This document shows positions 8,524 to 17,319 of a DNA stretch of 64,000 nt, in pieces. The notes under the pieces are model-generated. The model searched no databases and was not told the origin of the DNA. It saw nothing but the letters and a program-made list of their open reading frames with translations. Made by a program: the position numbers and the translations under genes. How positions within the stretch are numbered: the stretch's first letter is position 1; the number at the start of each line of letters is the position of its first letter. Location of the stretch: contig JAFKKG010000027.1 in NCBI GenBank assembly GCA_017305715.1, positions 62,001-126,000 of the forward strand. The letters are read 5' to 3'. This DNA comes from Hyphomicrobiales bacterium. GTDB lineage: Bacteria > Pseudomonadota > Alphaproteobacteria > Rhizobiales > Xanthobacteraceae.

Positions 8524-9464
8524 TGGGCGTCATCGATACCCATCATCACTTCCTGCCTCCTCGATACGTCGATCTCGTCGGAGAGGATGCTATCGCCGGC
8601 CTGCTCGTCTCCGGCCGGATTCCGGAGTGGAGCGCGGAAAAATCCCTGGAGGCGATGGACCGCAACTCCGTCGCGCAGGCGATACTGTCCCTCTCCTCAC
8701 CCGCCGTATGTACGGTCGCTCCCGGCAAACGCGCGTCCCTCGCCCGTGATTGCAACGAGTATGCGGCGACGCTGATGCAGAAGCATCCCGGTCGCTTCGG
8801 CTCCTTCGCAACGCTGCCGTTGCCGGACATCGATGCCAGCCTGGCCGAGATTGACCATTGCCTTGGCGACTTGTCCTGCAATGGATTCTGCCTGCTCACC
8901 AATTACGCCGGCAGCTACCTCGGTGATCACGCCTTCGCGCCTGTCCTGGAGGAATTGAACCGGCGCTCGTCAGTTGTCTTCGTCCATCCTGCCATGCCGG
9001 AGCCGCAGGCCGCGGCCCTGGGATTGCCCGCGGCCTCGCTGGAGTTTCCGTTCGATACGACACGGACCATCGCCGGCATGCTCCTTAACGGCACATTCGC
9101 CCGATACCGGAACATACGGTTTCTGTTCTCGCATGCCGGAGGAACTGTCCCATTTCTGGCGGCGAGGCTGGCCCGGCTGGAATCTCAAGATCGCTTCAAA
9201 CGGAACGTACCGGATGGCGTGATTGCCGAACTCAGGCGGCTCTATTTCGACGTCGCGCTCTCGGTGGACGCATACACCCTGCCCGGCCTGCTTCGCCTCG
9301 CCCCGCCAGACCACGTCCTGTTCGGGAGCGATTATCCTCATGCCGGGGCCGTGATCATCGACAAGGCGCTGGAGGCCCTCAGGACACACGAACTGGGATC
9401 TGAAACGCTTGCGGCGATCATGCATGCAAACGCCATCAGGCTGCTCGGCGAAAGCACCGCCTGA
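8523..9464 (+). CDS. Amidohydrolase_2 family protein, ACMSD/6-methylsalicylate-decarboxylase-like
   Basis: 313 aa from ATG 8523 (GTG 8520 immediately upstream is possible). The start D-T-H-H-H-F-L-P-P carries the HxH metal pair, followed by V-F-V-H-P-A-M-P, the metal histidine in F-S-H-A-G-G-T-V-P-F, and the aspartate in L-F-G-S-D-Y-P-H-A. This set is characteristic of the decarboxylase branch of the amidohydrolase superfamily, whose best-known member converts 2-amino-3-carboxymuconate semialdehyde to 2-aminomuconate semialdehyde. The gene is translationally coupled to ridA and convergent with the 3-hydroxyanthranilate dioxygenase, whose product is exactly the ACMSD substrate. Exact substrate is inferred from context. 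Confidence 0.8.
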   Translation: MGVIDTHHHFLPPRYVDLVGEDAIAGLLVSGRIPEWSAEKSLEAMDRNSVAQAILSLSSPAVCTVAPGKRASLARDCNEYAATLMQKHPGRFGSFATLPLPDIDASLAEIDHCLGDLSCNGFCLLTNYAGSYLGDHAFAPVLEELNRRSSVVFVHPAMPEPQAAALGLPAASLEFPFDTTRTIAGMLLNGTFARYRNIRFLFSHAGGTVPFLAARLARLESQDRFKRNVPDGVIAELRRLYFDVALSVDAYTLPGLLRLAPPDHVLFGSDYPHAGAVIIDKALEALRTHELGSETLAAIMHANAIRLLGESTA

Positions 9465-9479
9465 TCGATCGCCCGGCGA

Positions 9480-10007
9480 TCAAGGCTTTGGCATGACGTT
9501 GCCGCACGAAGCGCATGTGCGCGCCTTCTCACTTTCGAAGAAATTCCGGTACGCCTGCGAGACCGGATCGGCCCGATAATCGGAAACGACGAACTCTTCC
9601 TCGTGCAGGAGTTCGTCGCATTTCGGACAGAACCACTGGAACTTGTCGATTTCGTTCTGACGGCGTCCGCGCTCGACGATCAGGGCAAAGGCGTCCGGCG
9701 GAAAGCGCGGCGAATGCGGCGTCCCCGCCGGCATGAAATTGACCGAGCCCTCCGGGATCACGACAACCTCTTCCTTGCCCTCCGGCGTGCGGTAATGAAG
9801 GTTCATCGTACCCTTGATCATGTACGTGAACTCGTCGCTGTCGTTGATATGGAATTCGCTCCTGTATTCGCGCCCTCGAGCCACGAACGCCAGCGACTCC
9901 GGCTCCTGCCACAACACCTCCACGCGCTTTTGCGTGTCGCGGAGTCTGTCGGTAACTTCTTCGAGCTTCACCAAAGGCGGCGGAAACATGCTTGCTGACC
10001 TCTTCAT
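9480..10007 (-). CDS. nbaC: 3-hydroxyanthranilate 3,4-dioxygenase
   Basis: Fe(II) cupin that opens 3-hydroxyanthranilate to 2-amino-3-carboxymuconate semialdehyde. 175 aa matches bacterial enzymes. Counted from ATG 10007: Fe ligands H53 and E59 in F-H-I-N-D-S-D-E-F and H98 in T-P-H-S-P; a substrate arginine at about R49; and the second, rubredoxin-like metal site C-P-K-C (127, 130) plus C-A-S-C (165, 168). All match the enzyme of Cupriavidus. An ATG at 9989 with GAGG upstream may be the true start. It lies tail-to-tail with the ACMSD-like gene, 15 nt apart. The complete ligand set makes this the anchor for the pathway reading of the cluster; kynurenine-type or nitrobenzoate-type origin of the substrate is undecided. 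Confidence 0.87.
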   Translation of the reverse strand: MKRSASMFPPPLVKLEEVTDRLRDTQKRVEVLWQEPESLAFVARGREYRSEFHINDSDEFTYMIKGTMNLHYRTPEGKEEVVVIPEGSVNFMPAGTPHSPRFPPDAFALIVERGRRQNEIDKFQWFCPKCDELLHEEEFVVSDYRADPVSQAYRNFFESEKARTCASCGNVMPKP

Positions 10008-10115
10008 CCGGAACTGGACACGGCAAATCTATTTCGAAATGTCGCGCTGGTCGATCGGAAAAAGGAGGGCACGGCTTCCTGCATCGGCAGGATCTCCGTC
10101 AGGGCTTCCGCGTCT

Positions 10116-10158
10116 GACGCGTTTTCTTCGCGCGCAGGTCAACTTCGCTGGAAAATGC
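10116..10158. repeat. Diverged copy of the GACGCGTTTTC...GAAAACGC intergenic repeat
   Basis: The block begins GACGCGTTTTCTTC and ends ACTTCGCTGGAAAATGC. It is an imperfect copy of the 47-nt elements at 38101-38147 and 57049-57095, four bases shorter and with several substitutions. Its ends can pair (GCGTTTTC with GAAAATGC). It lies between the dioxygenase start and the stop of the spermidine-synthase-like gene. Confidence 0.6.
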
Positions 10159-10163
10159 TCCAG

Positions 10164-12425
10164 CTAGCCGCCGAATTTCCGCCGCAGCATGGCGCCCAGG
10201 ATGTTGGAGTAATCGTCGGTCCACAGCGCGCTGGATCGGTCTGACGGCAGCGGTGTCCAACTTTGGGCCACGCTTCCAGCGTCGGCACCGTCGCGCGCGA
10301 GCACCACGAGGCGGGCATTGCCCTTCAGCGTTGTCAGGAGATCGCCGGCACTGCCGTCCTCGCGCAGAAACGCTTTGAGCCCGAGCGATTGCGCGACATT
10401 GGCCACCACGGGCGCGAGATCGAGGTGCCGGTTGGAGATGTGCGCCACGATCACGCCATGCGGCGCAAGCTTTGACAGATACCCCGCCACCGCCTCGCGC
10501 GTCAGCAGGTGCACCGGGATGGTATCCGACGAGAAGGCATCCAGCACGATCAGGTCATAGCGATCGGTTGAGGCTTCCAGCGTCAGGCGCGCATCGCCGG
10601 TCACGATGGGCATATCGGGGGCGCATTTCGACAGGAACTCGAAACGAGCAGAGTCCCGCGCGATCCGGATCACTTCGGGGTCGATCTCGAAGAAGGTCCA
10701 GTGCTCCCGGCCCTTGCGATGGCAGGCCAGCGAGCCGGTGCCGAGACCGACGACGGCGACATGGTCCAGGCTGCCGCGCGCCGTACGCGCGGCATTGATC
10801 GCTTCCGCGAACGGACCGCCAAAATAATAATAGGTCAGCGGCGCGGGAACGCCTGTAACGGGCGTGCCGTCGTCGTTGCGCAGCCGCTGCGCGCCATGGA
10901 TGGTGGTGCCGTGATAGAGCACGCGGGCACTGCCACCATTGATCTCCGCGACCTTGTGGACGCCGAAGAAACTGCGCGCGGTCTCGATCGGTGCAATCCC
11001 GGGCCGCCACAGCGCGGTAACAACAAAGCTCAGCATGACCAGCCCGAAGAAGCGCATCGGGCGCTGCCGTTGCAACAGCATCGCCGTTGCGAGCAGCGCC
11101 AGCACGATGACGAATGCCAGTTCCAGCGCCGCCGGCGGCTGATAGCGCGAGACCCCCCAGACCAGCGCCAGCACCGCGCTGATCGCCAGCCATGGCAGAG
11201 CGCCCCCCAGCGCCTTGCGGGCGCCGCCGGCAAACATGCCGGGCATACACAGCAGCGCCAGCGCGATCAGGATCGGATATTCGTAATTGCCGTTGAATAT
11301 CTGCGGCGCCACGAGACCGGCAAAGGCGCCCCCGATCACCCCGCCGAACGAGGTGCACAAATAGAATTCCGTCAGCCGCCGCGGGCTCGGCCGCCGCGCG
11401 TAAAGTTCACCGTGGCACATCAGCGTCAGCAGCGCGAAGGCGATCAGGTTGAGCGCTGTCATCGTCAGCCAGAACACCTTTTCGCCGCCGATCAGGCTGA
11501 CCGCGAGCGGCGCCACCGCGAACGGAACGAAGCGCACCACATTGGCATGCGCGATCCACGGCCGCTCGCGGAACACCGCCACGAAGGTGAGGAGGTAAAT
11601 CGCCAGCGGCACCACCCACAGGAACGGGGCTGCGGCGATATCGGTCGTCAGATAGGCGGTGACCGCGATGACGAGCCCCGATGGCACCGCTGACAGCGCC
11701 ATCCAGCGCAGCCGCTCGCCGCCGCGCGCGCTATCGTCCGCCGCCTCGACCTGAACTGCGGCAGGCGCCGCGCGCGACGTCAACACCGCGACGAGACTGA
11801 GGAGCATGGCCAGCAGCGAAAACCCGATCGACCACGCCGCAACTTGCGTTTTCAGCGTGAGAAACGGTTCGATAACGACCGGATAGGCAAACAATGCCGC
11901 GAACGAGCCGAGGTTGGACGCGGCATAGAGCACATAGGGGTTGCCGGCCTGCCGGTGCCCGCTCGCCGAAAACCAGCTTTGCAGCAGCGGGGCGCTGGCC
12001 GACAGCGTGAAGAACGGCAGCCCGATCGAAACCGCGAACAGGCCGAACAGCCAGAGCGCCGTCCCCTCCGATGGCGGAACGCCCCATCCCGGCGCGATTG
12101 ATATCGGCAGCATGGTCGCGGTCACGCCGAGCAGCGCCAGATGAAACAGCGCCGCCCAGCGCGGCGAAAGCATGCGGTTCAACAGATGCGCGTAGGCGTA
12201 GCCTGCCAGCAGCACCGTCTGGAAGAACACCATCGCGACCGACCACACCGCCGGGGCGCCGCCGAGCTTCGGCAGCACCATCCTGGCGAACATCGGCTGG
12301 ATCGAGAACAGCAGCAACGCCGAGACGAACAGGGTCGCGGCATAGAGCAGCGGCGTCAGCCGGGCGGCCATTGCCTGCCGATCGACATCGGCTGCTATCC
12401 GATCGGAAGCGTTGGAAATTGACAT
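10164..12425 (-). CDS. Fused membrane protein/spermidine synthase-like methyltransferase-fold protein
   Basis: 753 aa from ATG 12425, which has a GGGGA ribosome site; the open frame upstream is not protein-like. Residues ~15-480 form some 12-14 hydrophobic segments resembling an MFS-like membrane module. The C-terminal ~220 residues are a Rossmann methyltransferase-fold domain of the spermidine synthase family: the nucleotide-binding loop V-A-V-V-G-L-G-T-G-S-L-A, F-F-E-I-D-P-E-V, G-D-A-R-L-T-L and Y-D-L-I-V-L-D-A-F-S-S-D. Fused proteins of this type are widespread in proteobacteria but their reaction is not established; polyamine synthesis should not be assumed. It stands alone, divergent from the epimerase at 12631. 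Confidence 0.83.
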   Translation of the reverse strand: MSISNASDRIAADVDRQAMAARLTPLLYAATLFVSALLLFSIQPMFARMVLPKLGGAPAVWSVAMVFFQTVLLAGYAYAHLLNRMLSPRWAALFHLALLGVTATMLPISIAPGWGVPPSEGTALWLFGLFAVSIGLPFFTLSASAPLLQSWFSASGHRQAGNPYVLYAASNLGSFAALFAYPVVIEPFLTLKTQVAAWSIGFSLLAMLLSLVAVLTSRAAPAAVQVEAADDSARGGERLRWMALSAVPSGLVIAVTAYLTTDIAAAPFLWVVPLAIYLLTFVAVFRERPWIAHANVVRFVPFAVAPLAVSLIGGEKVFWLTMTALNLIAFALLTLMCHGELYARRPSPRRLTEFYLCTSFGGVIGGAFAGLVAPQIFNGNYEYPILIALALLCMPGMFAGGARKALGGALPWLAISAVLALVWGVSRYQPPAALELAFVIVLALLATAMLLQRQRPMRFFGLVMLSFVVTALWRPGIAPIETARSFFGVHKVAEINGGSARVLYHGTTIHGAQRLRNDDGTPVTGVPAPLTYYYFGGPFAEAINAARTARGSLDHVAVVGLGTGSLACHRKGREHWTFFEIDPEVIRIARDSARFEFLSKCAPDMPIVTGDARLTLEASTDRYDLIVLDAFSSDTIPVHLLTREAVAGYLSKLAPHGVIVAHISNRHLDLAPVVANVAQSLGLKAFLREDGSAGDLLTTLKGNARLVVLARDGADAGSVAQSWTPLPSDRSSALWTDDYSNILGAMLRRKFGG

Positions 12426-12630
12426 GGATTCCCCGGCGGCCGGCAATTTGGGCCTGCACGGTAGCCAGCCAGTCCTCAGCAAAGGCTTAATCCGGCGACC
12501 GACCGCGGTTCTGAATGTGATCGGCATCACGTCCCGGATTGTCGGAAGCGGGTATTCGAAGGTCACCGGGCGGCACTGCACCCGGCTTCGCCCTCCGCGG
12601 GCGATCGCTCAAACGACGGGAGCTTCGGTC

Positions 12631-13632
12631 ATGACACCTGTACTGGTTACCGGCGGTAGCGGCTTTATCGGCCAGCATCTGGTGTCTCAACTGGTCGCCC
12701 GGGGCCGGCAGGTGCGCGTTCTCGATGTCTGCGCGCCAGCCCGGGCCGTGCCTGCGGTGGAATATATCGAAGGTTCGGTGCTGGATACGCGCGTCGTGGA
12801 CGACGCGGCGGCAGGCGTCGGCGAGATTTATCATCTGGCCGGTCTGCCCGGCATGTGGAAGCTGGATCGGACGGAATTCCACGACGTCAATTTCATCGGC
12901 ACAAGGAACGTCCTGGCCGCCGCGCGCCGACATCATGTCGGGCGGATTCTGCACTGCTCGACCGAGTCGATTTTCTTCAACGCCTCCAGGCCAGCTTCCG
13001 GCGAAGAAGCCTTGCTGTCCGTCGACGAGATGCCGGGGCCGTACACGCGCTCCAAAATGCTCGGCGATGAGCTGGCGATGCAGGCTGCCGCCTCGGGTTT
13101 GCCTGTCATCATCGGCTGCCCCACCATGCCGATCGGCCCGTCCGATCGCAATGTCACGCCGCCGACCGCCATGCTGCAATATTTTCTCCGCAAGTCATTC
13201 CTGCAGATCTATCTCGATTTCATCGTCAACATGGTCGATGTGCGCGATGCCGCCGCGGGACTTATCCTCGCGATGGAGAAAGGCCGGATCGGGCACCGCT
13301 ACCTGCTGGGCGGCGACAGCTTGCCGCTCGGAGACATACTGAAGCTGATGGCTTCCATCAGTGGCCGCGGCACGGCTCTGGTTCGGCTTCCTGGAATCGT
13401 CGCGGAACTGGCGGCCTGGTTTATCGAGCTCAAGGCCGATTATATCACGGGTCGCGAACCCTCGGCGACGGTCGAAGGTGTGCGGATTGCACGGCGGGCG
13501 ACCGCCCTGTCGATCGAGAAGGCGAGACGCGAACTCGGTTACGTGGCCCGTCCGGTCGAACCGATCCTGCGGGAGTTGATCGCCGGCATGGTGGGCGCGC
13601 CCGCTACGGCCCAGGTTCTAAGGCACGCCTAG
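12631..13632 (+). CDS. NAD-dependent epimerase/dehydratase (extended SDR)
   Basis: 333 aa from ATG 12631, preceded by GGGAG. It starts with the NAD-binding motif V-T-G-G-S-G-F-I-G and has the catalytic Y-x3-K in G-P-Y-T-R-S-K-M, with the serine-containing strand L-H-C-S-T-E-S-I upstream. The fold is that of dihydroflavonol reductase and hopanoid-associated sugar epimerase-like proteins. Substrate unknown. It reads divergently from the spermidine-synthase-like gene and is convergent with the cupin gene; no biosynthetic neighbours point to a particular sugar or lipid. Confidence 0.85.
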   Translation: MTPVLVTGGSGFIGQHLVSQLVARGRQVRVLDVCAPARAVPAVEYIEGSVLDTRVVDDAAAGVGEIYHLAGLPGMWKLDRTEFHDVNFIGTRNVLAAARRHHVGRILHCSTESIFFNASRPASGEEALLSVDEMPGPYTRSKMLGDELAMQAAASGLPVIIGCPTMPIGPSDRNVTPPTAMLQYFLRKSFLQIYLDFIVNMVDVRDAAAGLILAMEKGRIGHRYLLGGDSLPLGDILKLMASISGRGTALVRLPGIVAELAAWFIELKADYITGREPSATVEGVRIARRATALSIEKARRELGYVARPVEPILRELIAGMVGAPATAQVLRHA

Positions 13633-13688
13633 CCGCGTCAGCGAACCAAGCGATGCCGCCGCATTGAGCGGACGCCTGCCCTGGCTTG

Positions 13689-14138
13689 TCAGCCCTTCCC
13701 TGTATGACCCCAGATCGCGTCCCAGTCCTCGCCCGCGGCGTCGACGACGCGACCATCAGCCTCGAAGAACTTGTTCGGGACCTGGAAGATCGCGAGCATC
13801 AGTCCGCCTTGCGGACACCAGGCGACATGGCGGCTGCCCTGCTCGCGCCAGATATATTCGCCGGCCTTGCACTCGATGCCCTGGGCCGGGCCTTCCTTGT
13901 CGACCAGCGAGCCCTCGAGCACAAAGGTCTGCTCGATGTTGACGTGCTCATGGTCGGGCAGCACCGCGCCGGGGGCAAACTTCATCAGCGCCGTCATCAG
14001 GCCGGTCTTGCGATCGAACAACAGCGTCTTGGCTTCGCAACCCGGGAACCGCGTCTTCTGCCATTCCATGTCGGCCGGCCGAACCAGGTGCGAATGCGTG
14101 TCAGCGGTCTGCGGGCCTTTCGGCGTCACGGCGTCCAT
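13689..14138 (-). CDS. Cupin-domain protein (ChrR-like)
   Basis: 149 aa single-domain cupin. The metal motif is P-D-H-E-H-V-N-I-E-Q-T-F-V-L-E-G (two histidines and a glutamate), followed by the second-motif histidine in G-S-R-H-V-A-W. The length and the E-Q-T-F-V-L-E-G-S-L stretch resemble the cupin domain of anti-sigma factor ChrR and 2,4'-dihydroxyacetophenone dioxygenase relatives. No zinc anti-sigma domain is attached, so regulation of a sigma factor is unlikely. Function is unknown; it is a single-gene unit convergent with the epimerase. Confidence 0.78.
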   Translation of the reverse strand: MDAVTPKGPQTADTHSHLVRPADMEWQKTRFPGCEAKTLLFDRKTGLMTALMKFAPGAVLPDHEHVNIEQTFVLEGSLVDKEGPAQGIECKAGEYIWREQGSRHVAWCPQGGLMLAIFQVPNKFFEADGRVVDAAGEDWDAIWGHTGKG

Positions 14139-14289
14139 GGCGATCCTCCGTCTTGTTGATTTGAGGCGATCCTAGCAGGATTACCCATGACCGCCAGCCG
14201 GTACAGGCGGGAGAACCCGCAACCTGCCTTGCTGGCTTGCGCGGCCAAATGTAGGATCAGCGGGCCACTCCCGCGCCGGTTGGTGAACC

Positions 14290-15027
14290 ATGGCGGCACT
14301 GCAACATTCGCGTTTCTGCAAGGGCTGCTGGGAGCAGATGCATCTGCCGGTGCCGCTTCGCGGCGTGATCTCGGCGCCATTCCGGGCGTTCGGCGTTCGT
14401 CCGAGCCGGATGAACCCTAACACCTGCACCATTTGCGAGCTGATGTTCACCAAGGTGATGCGGGTCCGCAAGATCACGATCGACGCCACCGTGATGTTTG
14501 CGGATCTGCGCGGCTATACCAGCCTGTCCCAATCGCGCTCAGCGGAGGCCGTCTCCGGCCTGCTCGATGCGTTCTACGATGAATGTGCCGACGCGATCTG
14601 GCAGCATGACGGGCTGCTCAACAAGACGATCGGCGACGCCGTCATGGCCGTCTTCAATTTTCCCTTGCAGCGCGACGACCATGCCCGAAATGCCCTGCTC
14701 GCGGCGCGCGATATCCAGAGAAACTGGCGCGAGCGGCGCGACAGCCTTGCCGCCGCCCTCGGCCTCAATGCCGGCGAACTCGGAATCGGGATCGGCATTC
14801 ACGCCGGCGAACTCAGCTTTGGCGAGTTCGGCCGGTCGCACAAAGACCTCACCGCCATCGGCACCGTCGTCAACACCGCCTCGCGCGCGCAGTCCGTCGC
14901 CCAGGCCGACCAGATTCTCGTGACGCAGGCGGTCTATCAGCGGGCGCAACCGGATCTGCAGGATAGTCATGCGAAGACGTTTCAGCTCAAGGGATTCGAT
15001 GCGCCCATCGAGCTATATGCGGCATAG
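14290..15027 (+). CDS. Class III adenylate/guanylate cyclase with Cys-rich N-terminus
   Basis: 245 aa, probably soluble. The N-terminal ~60 residues hold two paired-cysteine motifs, F-C-K-G-C-W and N-T-C-T-I-C-E, separated by a conserved-looking R-P-S-R-M-N-P segment, suggesting a metal-binding or redox module. The catalytic domain follows: metal aspartates in F-A-D-L-R-G-Y and I-G-D-A-V-M-A, and the transition-state pair in A-I-G-T-V-V-N-T-A-S-R. Threonine replaces the usual substrate-selecting aspartate (I-G-T-V-V-N), a feature of class IIIb cyclases, some of which respond to bicarbonate (family knowledge). Makes a cyclic nucleotide; the sensed signal is unknown. Start codon at 14290 chosen because it retains the Cys motif. 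Confidence 0.82.
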   Translation: MAALQHSRFCKGCWEQMHLPVPLRGVISAPFRAFGVRPSRMNPNTCTICELMFTKVMRVRKITIDATVMFADLRGYTSLSQSRSAEAVSGLLDAFYDECADAIWQHDGLLNKTIGDAVMAVFNFPLQRDDHARNALLAARDIQRNWRERRDSLAAALGLNAGELGIGIGIHAGELSFGEFGRSHKDLTAIGTVVNTASRAQSVAQADQILVTQAVYQRAQPDLQDSHAKTFQLKGFDAPIELYAA

Positions 15028-15035
15028 CTCCACGC

Positions 15036-15404
15036 TCACCAGAGATTCTTCCCGTCGATGACCGTGACCGGCACGGCGTCCAGATCGAATTCGTCGAACA
15101 GCCGCGCATTAACGCCGACCTTGGGGTTTTCGAAGTCCGGTTTGCCGGTCGACCAGTCCGGCGATTCCGAATAGGTCCCGCAGCCGCAATGGGCGCAGAA
15201 ATGATGTTTGACGGTGCGGCTGCCCCACAGATAGGTCGCGACATTCTCCGGTGGTGAAGTGAGGCGAAACTGCGCGGGCGTATAATAGGCCCACAATGCG
15301 CCGCGTTTTGCGCAAAGCGAACAGTTGCATCTCGTGACGTCCGCCGGCGCCGCATTCACCTCGAATTGCGTCTGACCGCAATGGCAGCTTCCCTTGATCG
15401 ACAT
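15036..15404 (-). CDS. GFA/CENP-V family zinc protein
   Basis: 122 aa from ATG 15404, which is preceded by the strong site GGAGGGA; upstream in-frame ATGs lack one. The N-terminal S-C-H-C-G-Q-T, C-N-C-S-L-C and later H-F-C-A-H-C-G-C-G motifs are the cysteine clusters that bind structural and catalytic zinc in the GFA family (glutathione-dependent formaldehyde-activating enzyme and relatives). Most small GFA proteins of this type are uncharacterised, and formaldehyde activation is not implied. It is tail-to-tail with the cyclase at 14290, 8 nt apart. Confidence 0.85.
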   Translation of the reverse strand: MSIKGSCHCGQTQFEVNAAPADVTRCNCSLCAKRGALWAYYTPAQFRLTSPPENVATYLWGSRTVKHHFCAHCGCGTYSESPDWSTGKPDFENPKVGVNARLFDEFDLDAVPVTVIDGKNLW

Positions 15405-15665
15405 GATTCCCTCCGCATTCCGAATTGATCCGATACGGCAATCCGTAACGGAGCGCTGCTGCCAGCATGGTGTCAGCAGCAGGCAAGTTGCCTTCACGCG
15501 AAAGTCATTCGGTTAGCGCCGGCGTCTCACCCCGTCCTTTGGCGTAAACAATCCCGCACATTTTCAATCGCTTGGCGGAGAATTGTTAACGATACCCTCC
15601 GGCTTGTCCCCAAGCCTTCAGGCCACGGTCATGCGCTTGTCAACGACTCCGCCTAATGCTCGCGC

Positions 15666-15887
15666 ATGAGCTACGAACCCGCCACCATCGCGACGCTTCG
15701 TCGTGCGCTCGACGAAGTCATCAAGGACAGCCGCTTTCGTCAGCGGAAGTCGACCTCCGTGCTCGAGGTCGCCGAACACCTTTTGGCCCAAGCGGCCATC
15801 GGCGAGCGCGACCTGGAAAGATTGAAGGCGTCCGCCTTTCAGAAACTGACTGCAACGGCCGAGCGGCTTCCGAACCAGGCCGCTTGA
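15666..15887 (+). CDS. Small conserved-type protein, function unknown
   Basis: 73 aa, mostly helical and charged, with no signal peptide or cysteine. It reads M-S-Y-E-P-A-T-I-A-T-L-R-R-A-L-D-E-V and continues with a basic segment S-R-F-R-Q-R-K-S. Codon use matches genuine genes around it. I do not recognise a family; the helical pattern would suit a small dimeric protein. It sits alone between the GFA gene and the permease. Confidence 0.6.
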   Translation: MSYEPATIATLRRALDEVIKDSRFRQRKSTSVLEVAEHLLAQAAIGERDLERLKASAFQKLTATAERLPNQAA

Positions 15888-15989
15888 GCCTCATCGCATT
15901 GATTTCCGCTTCCGGTTGCGCTGCCGGGGTATTCCGAAATTTGCTAGGCTTGCCGTTCCCGCCACCGCGAATCGCGGAGACAGCAGCGC

Positions 15990-16715
15990 TTGGGTTTCTT
16001 CTTCGTTCTCACGGTCGGGCTTCTGGCCGGCACCATCAGCGGTATCGTCGGCACCGGCTCGTCGATCATGCTGATGCCGGTCTTGATCTATCAATACGGA
16101 CCGAAGGAAGCCGTGCCGATCATGGCGGTGGCGGCCGTGATGGCGAACCTGTCGCGCATCCTCGCCTGGTGGCGCGAGGTCGACTGGCGCGCCTGCCTTG
16201 CCTATTCGGCGACGGGGATTCCGGCAGCCGCGCTCGGCGCGCGGACGCTGCTCGCTTTGCCGGCACACACCGTCGACATGGCGATCGGGCTGTTTCTGAT
16301 CGCGATGGTGCCGGTGCGGCACTGGCTCGATCGTTGCCAGCTCAAAGCGAAACTCTGGCATCTGGCGGTCGGTGGCGCGCTCATCGGCTATCTCACCGGC
16401 ATCGTGGTTTCGACCGGACCGCTCAGCGTGCCGCTGTTTCTGTTTTACGGATTGAACAAGGGCGCTTTCCTCGCCACCGAGGCCGCAAGCTCGCTCGGCC
16501 TATTCCTCAGCAAGTCCGTCACCTTCGAGCGTTTCGGCGCGCTGACGCCGGATGTCGCGCTGAAGGGCCTGATCGCAGGCTCCTCGCTGATGTTAGGCGC
16601 CTTCATCGCCAAGCGCTTCGTGCTGCATCTGCAGCCCAACGTGTTTCGCCTGCTGATGGACGGCATCATGCTGGTGGCCGGGCTTTCGCTGCTGTGGTCG
16701 GCCTTCACGCGCTGA
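15990..16715 (+). CDS. TauE/SafE-family membrane permease
   Basis: 241 aa with about seven hydrophobic segments and the family's duplicated glycine motifs: G-L-L-A-G-T-I-S-G-I-V-G-T-G-S-S near the N-terminus and G-G-A-L-I-G-Y-L-T-G-I-V in the second half. Proteins of this family export or import sulfite, sulfoacetate and related anions. The likely start is TTG 15990 preceded by GGAG; no ATG lies in a better position. Single gene; substrate unknown. Confidence 0.82.
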   Translation: MGFFFVLTVGLLAGTISGIVGTGSSIMLMPVLIYQYGPKEAVPIMAVAAVMANLSRILAWWREVDWRACLAYSATGIPAAALGARTLLALPAHTVDMAIGLFLIAMVPVRHWLDRCQLKAKLWHLAVGGALIGYLTGIVVSTGPLSVPLFLFYGLNKGAFLATEAASSLGLFLSKSVTFERFGALTPDVALKGLIAGSSLMLGAFIAKRFVLHLQPNVFRLLMDGIMLVAGLSLLWSAFTR

Positions 16716-16843
16716 AATCTCCCGCTCAGAGCCGAACCACCCCGGCGGCACGGGAGACGAAGTAACGTGAAGGCCGAACCACAGCAGCAAGCCATGGTGC
16801 CGGGGATCGCGGTCTCGGGCATCATCATGTTGGGAATGGACCG

Positions 16844-17299
16844 ATGCGCAATCTCATCGCCGCGGCGGGCGTCCTGTTCGCGGTCATCACGCCCTCACAG
16901 GCCGCGGAGGGCTTTGACGGTCTCTGGGCGCTGTCCAAAATGGAATGCCGCCACACGGACAAGGCTGACAGCCGGACCATGATCGATTTGAGCAAACCGA
17001 TCGGCGGCAACCCCGCGCCGATGGTCGATCAGTACGAAAATCACTGCCGGATCGATCGCAAGACCGCGGCCGGCGACGGGCTGGTGCTTGCGGTCACCTG
17101 TTTTGAGTTCTGGGACAATTTCAAGAACAACATCGAACCGCGCAAGGCAGCCTTCAGGCTGGCGCACGGAACGAACGGCACCATCAAGATCGACGGCCAG
17201 ACGTACTTCCGCTGCAAAATGCCTGACATTCGCCAGGCGCCGCCGTCGCGAGCCGTCGTCAACGCTCCTGGAAAACGCGGCTCCGTGACATCGCGCTGA
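16844..17299 (+). CDS. Exported protein of unknown function
   Basis: 151 aa with a typical signal peptide (M-R-N-L-I-A-A-A-G-V-L-F-A-V-I, cleavage near S-Q-A-A). The mature part has four cysteines that could pair and begins E-G-F-D-G-L-W-A-L-S-K-M-E-C, a start seen in small secreted proteins. No family recognised. Ribosome site GGGAATGG precedes the ATG. Confidence 0.7.
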   Translation: MRNLIAAAGVLFAVITPSQAAEGFDGLWALSKMECRHTDKADSRTMIDLSKPIGGNPAPMVDQYENHCRIDRKTAAGDGLVLAVTCFEFWDNFKNNIEPRKAAFRLAHGTNGTIKIDGQTYFRCKMPDIRQAPPSRAVVNAPGKRGSVTSR

Positions 17300-17319
17300 C
17301 GCCAAGAATACCCGATACC

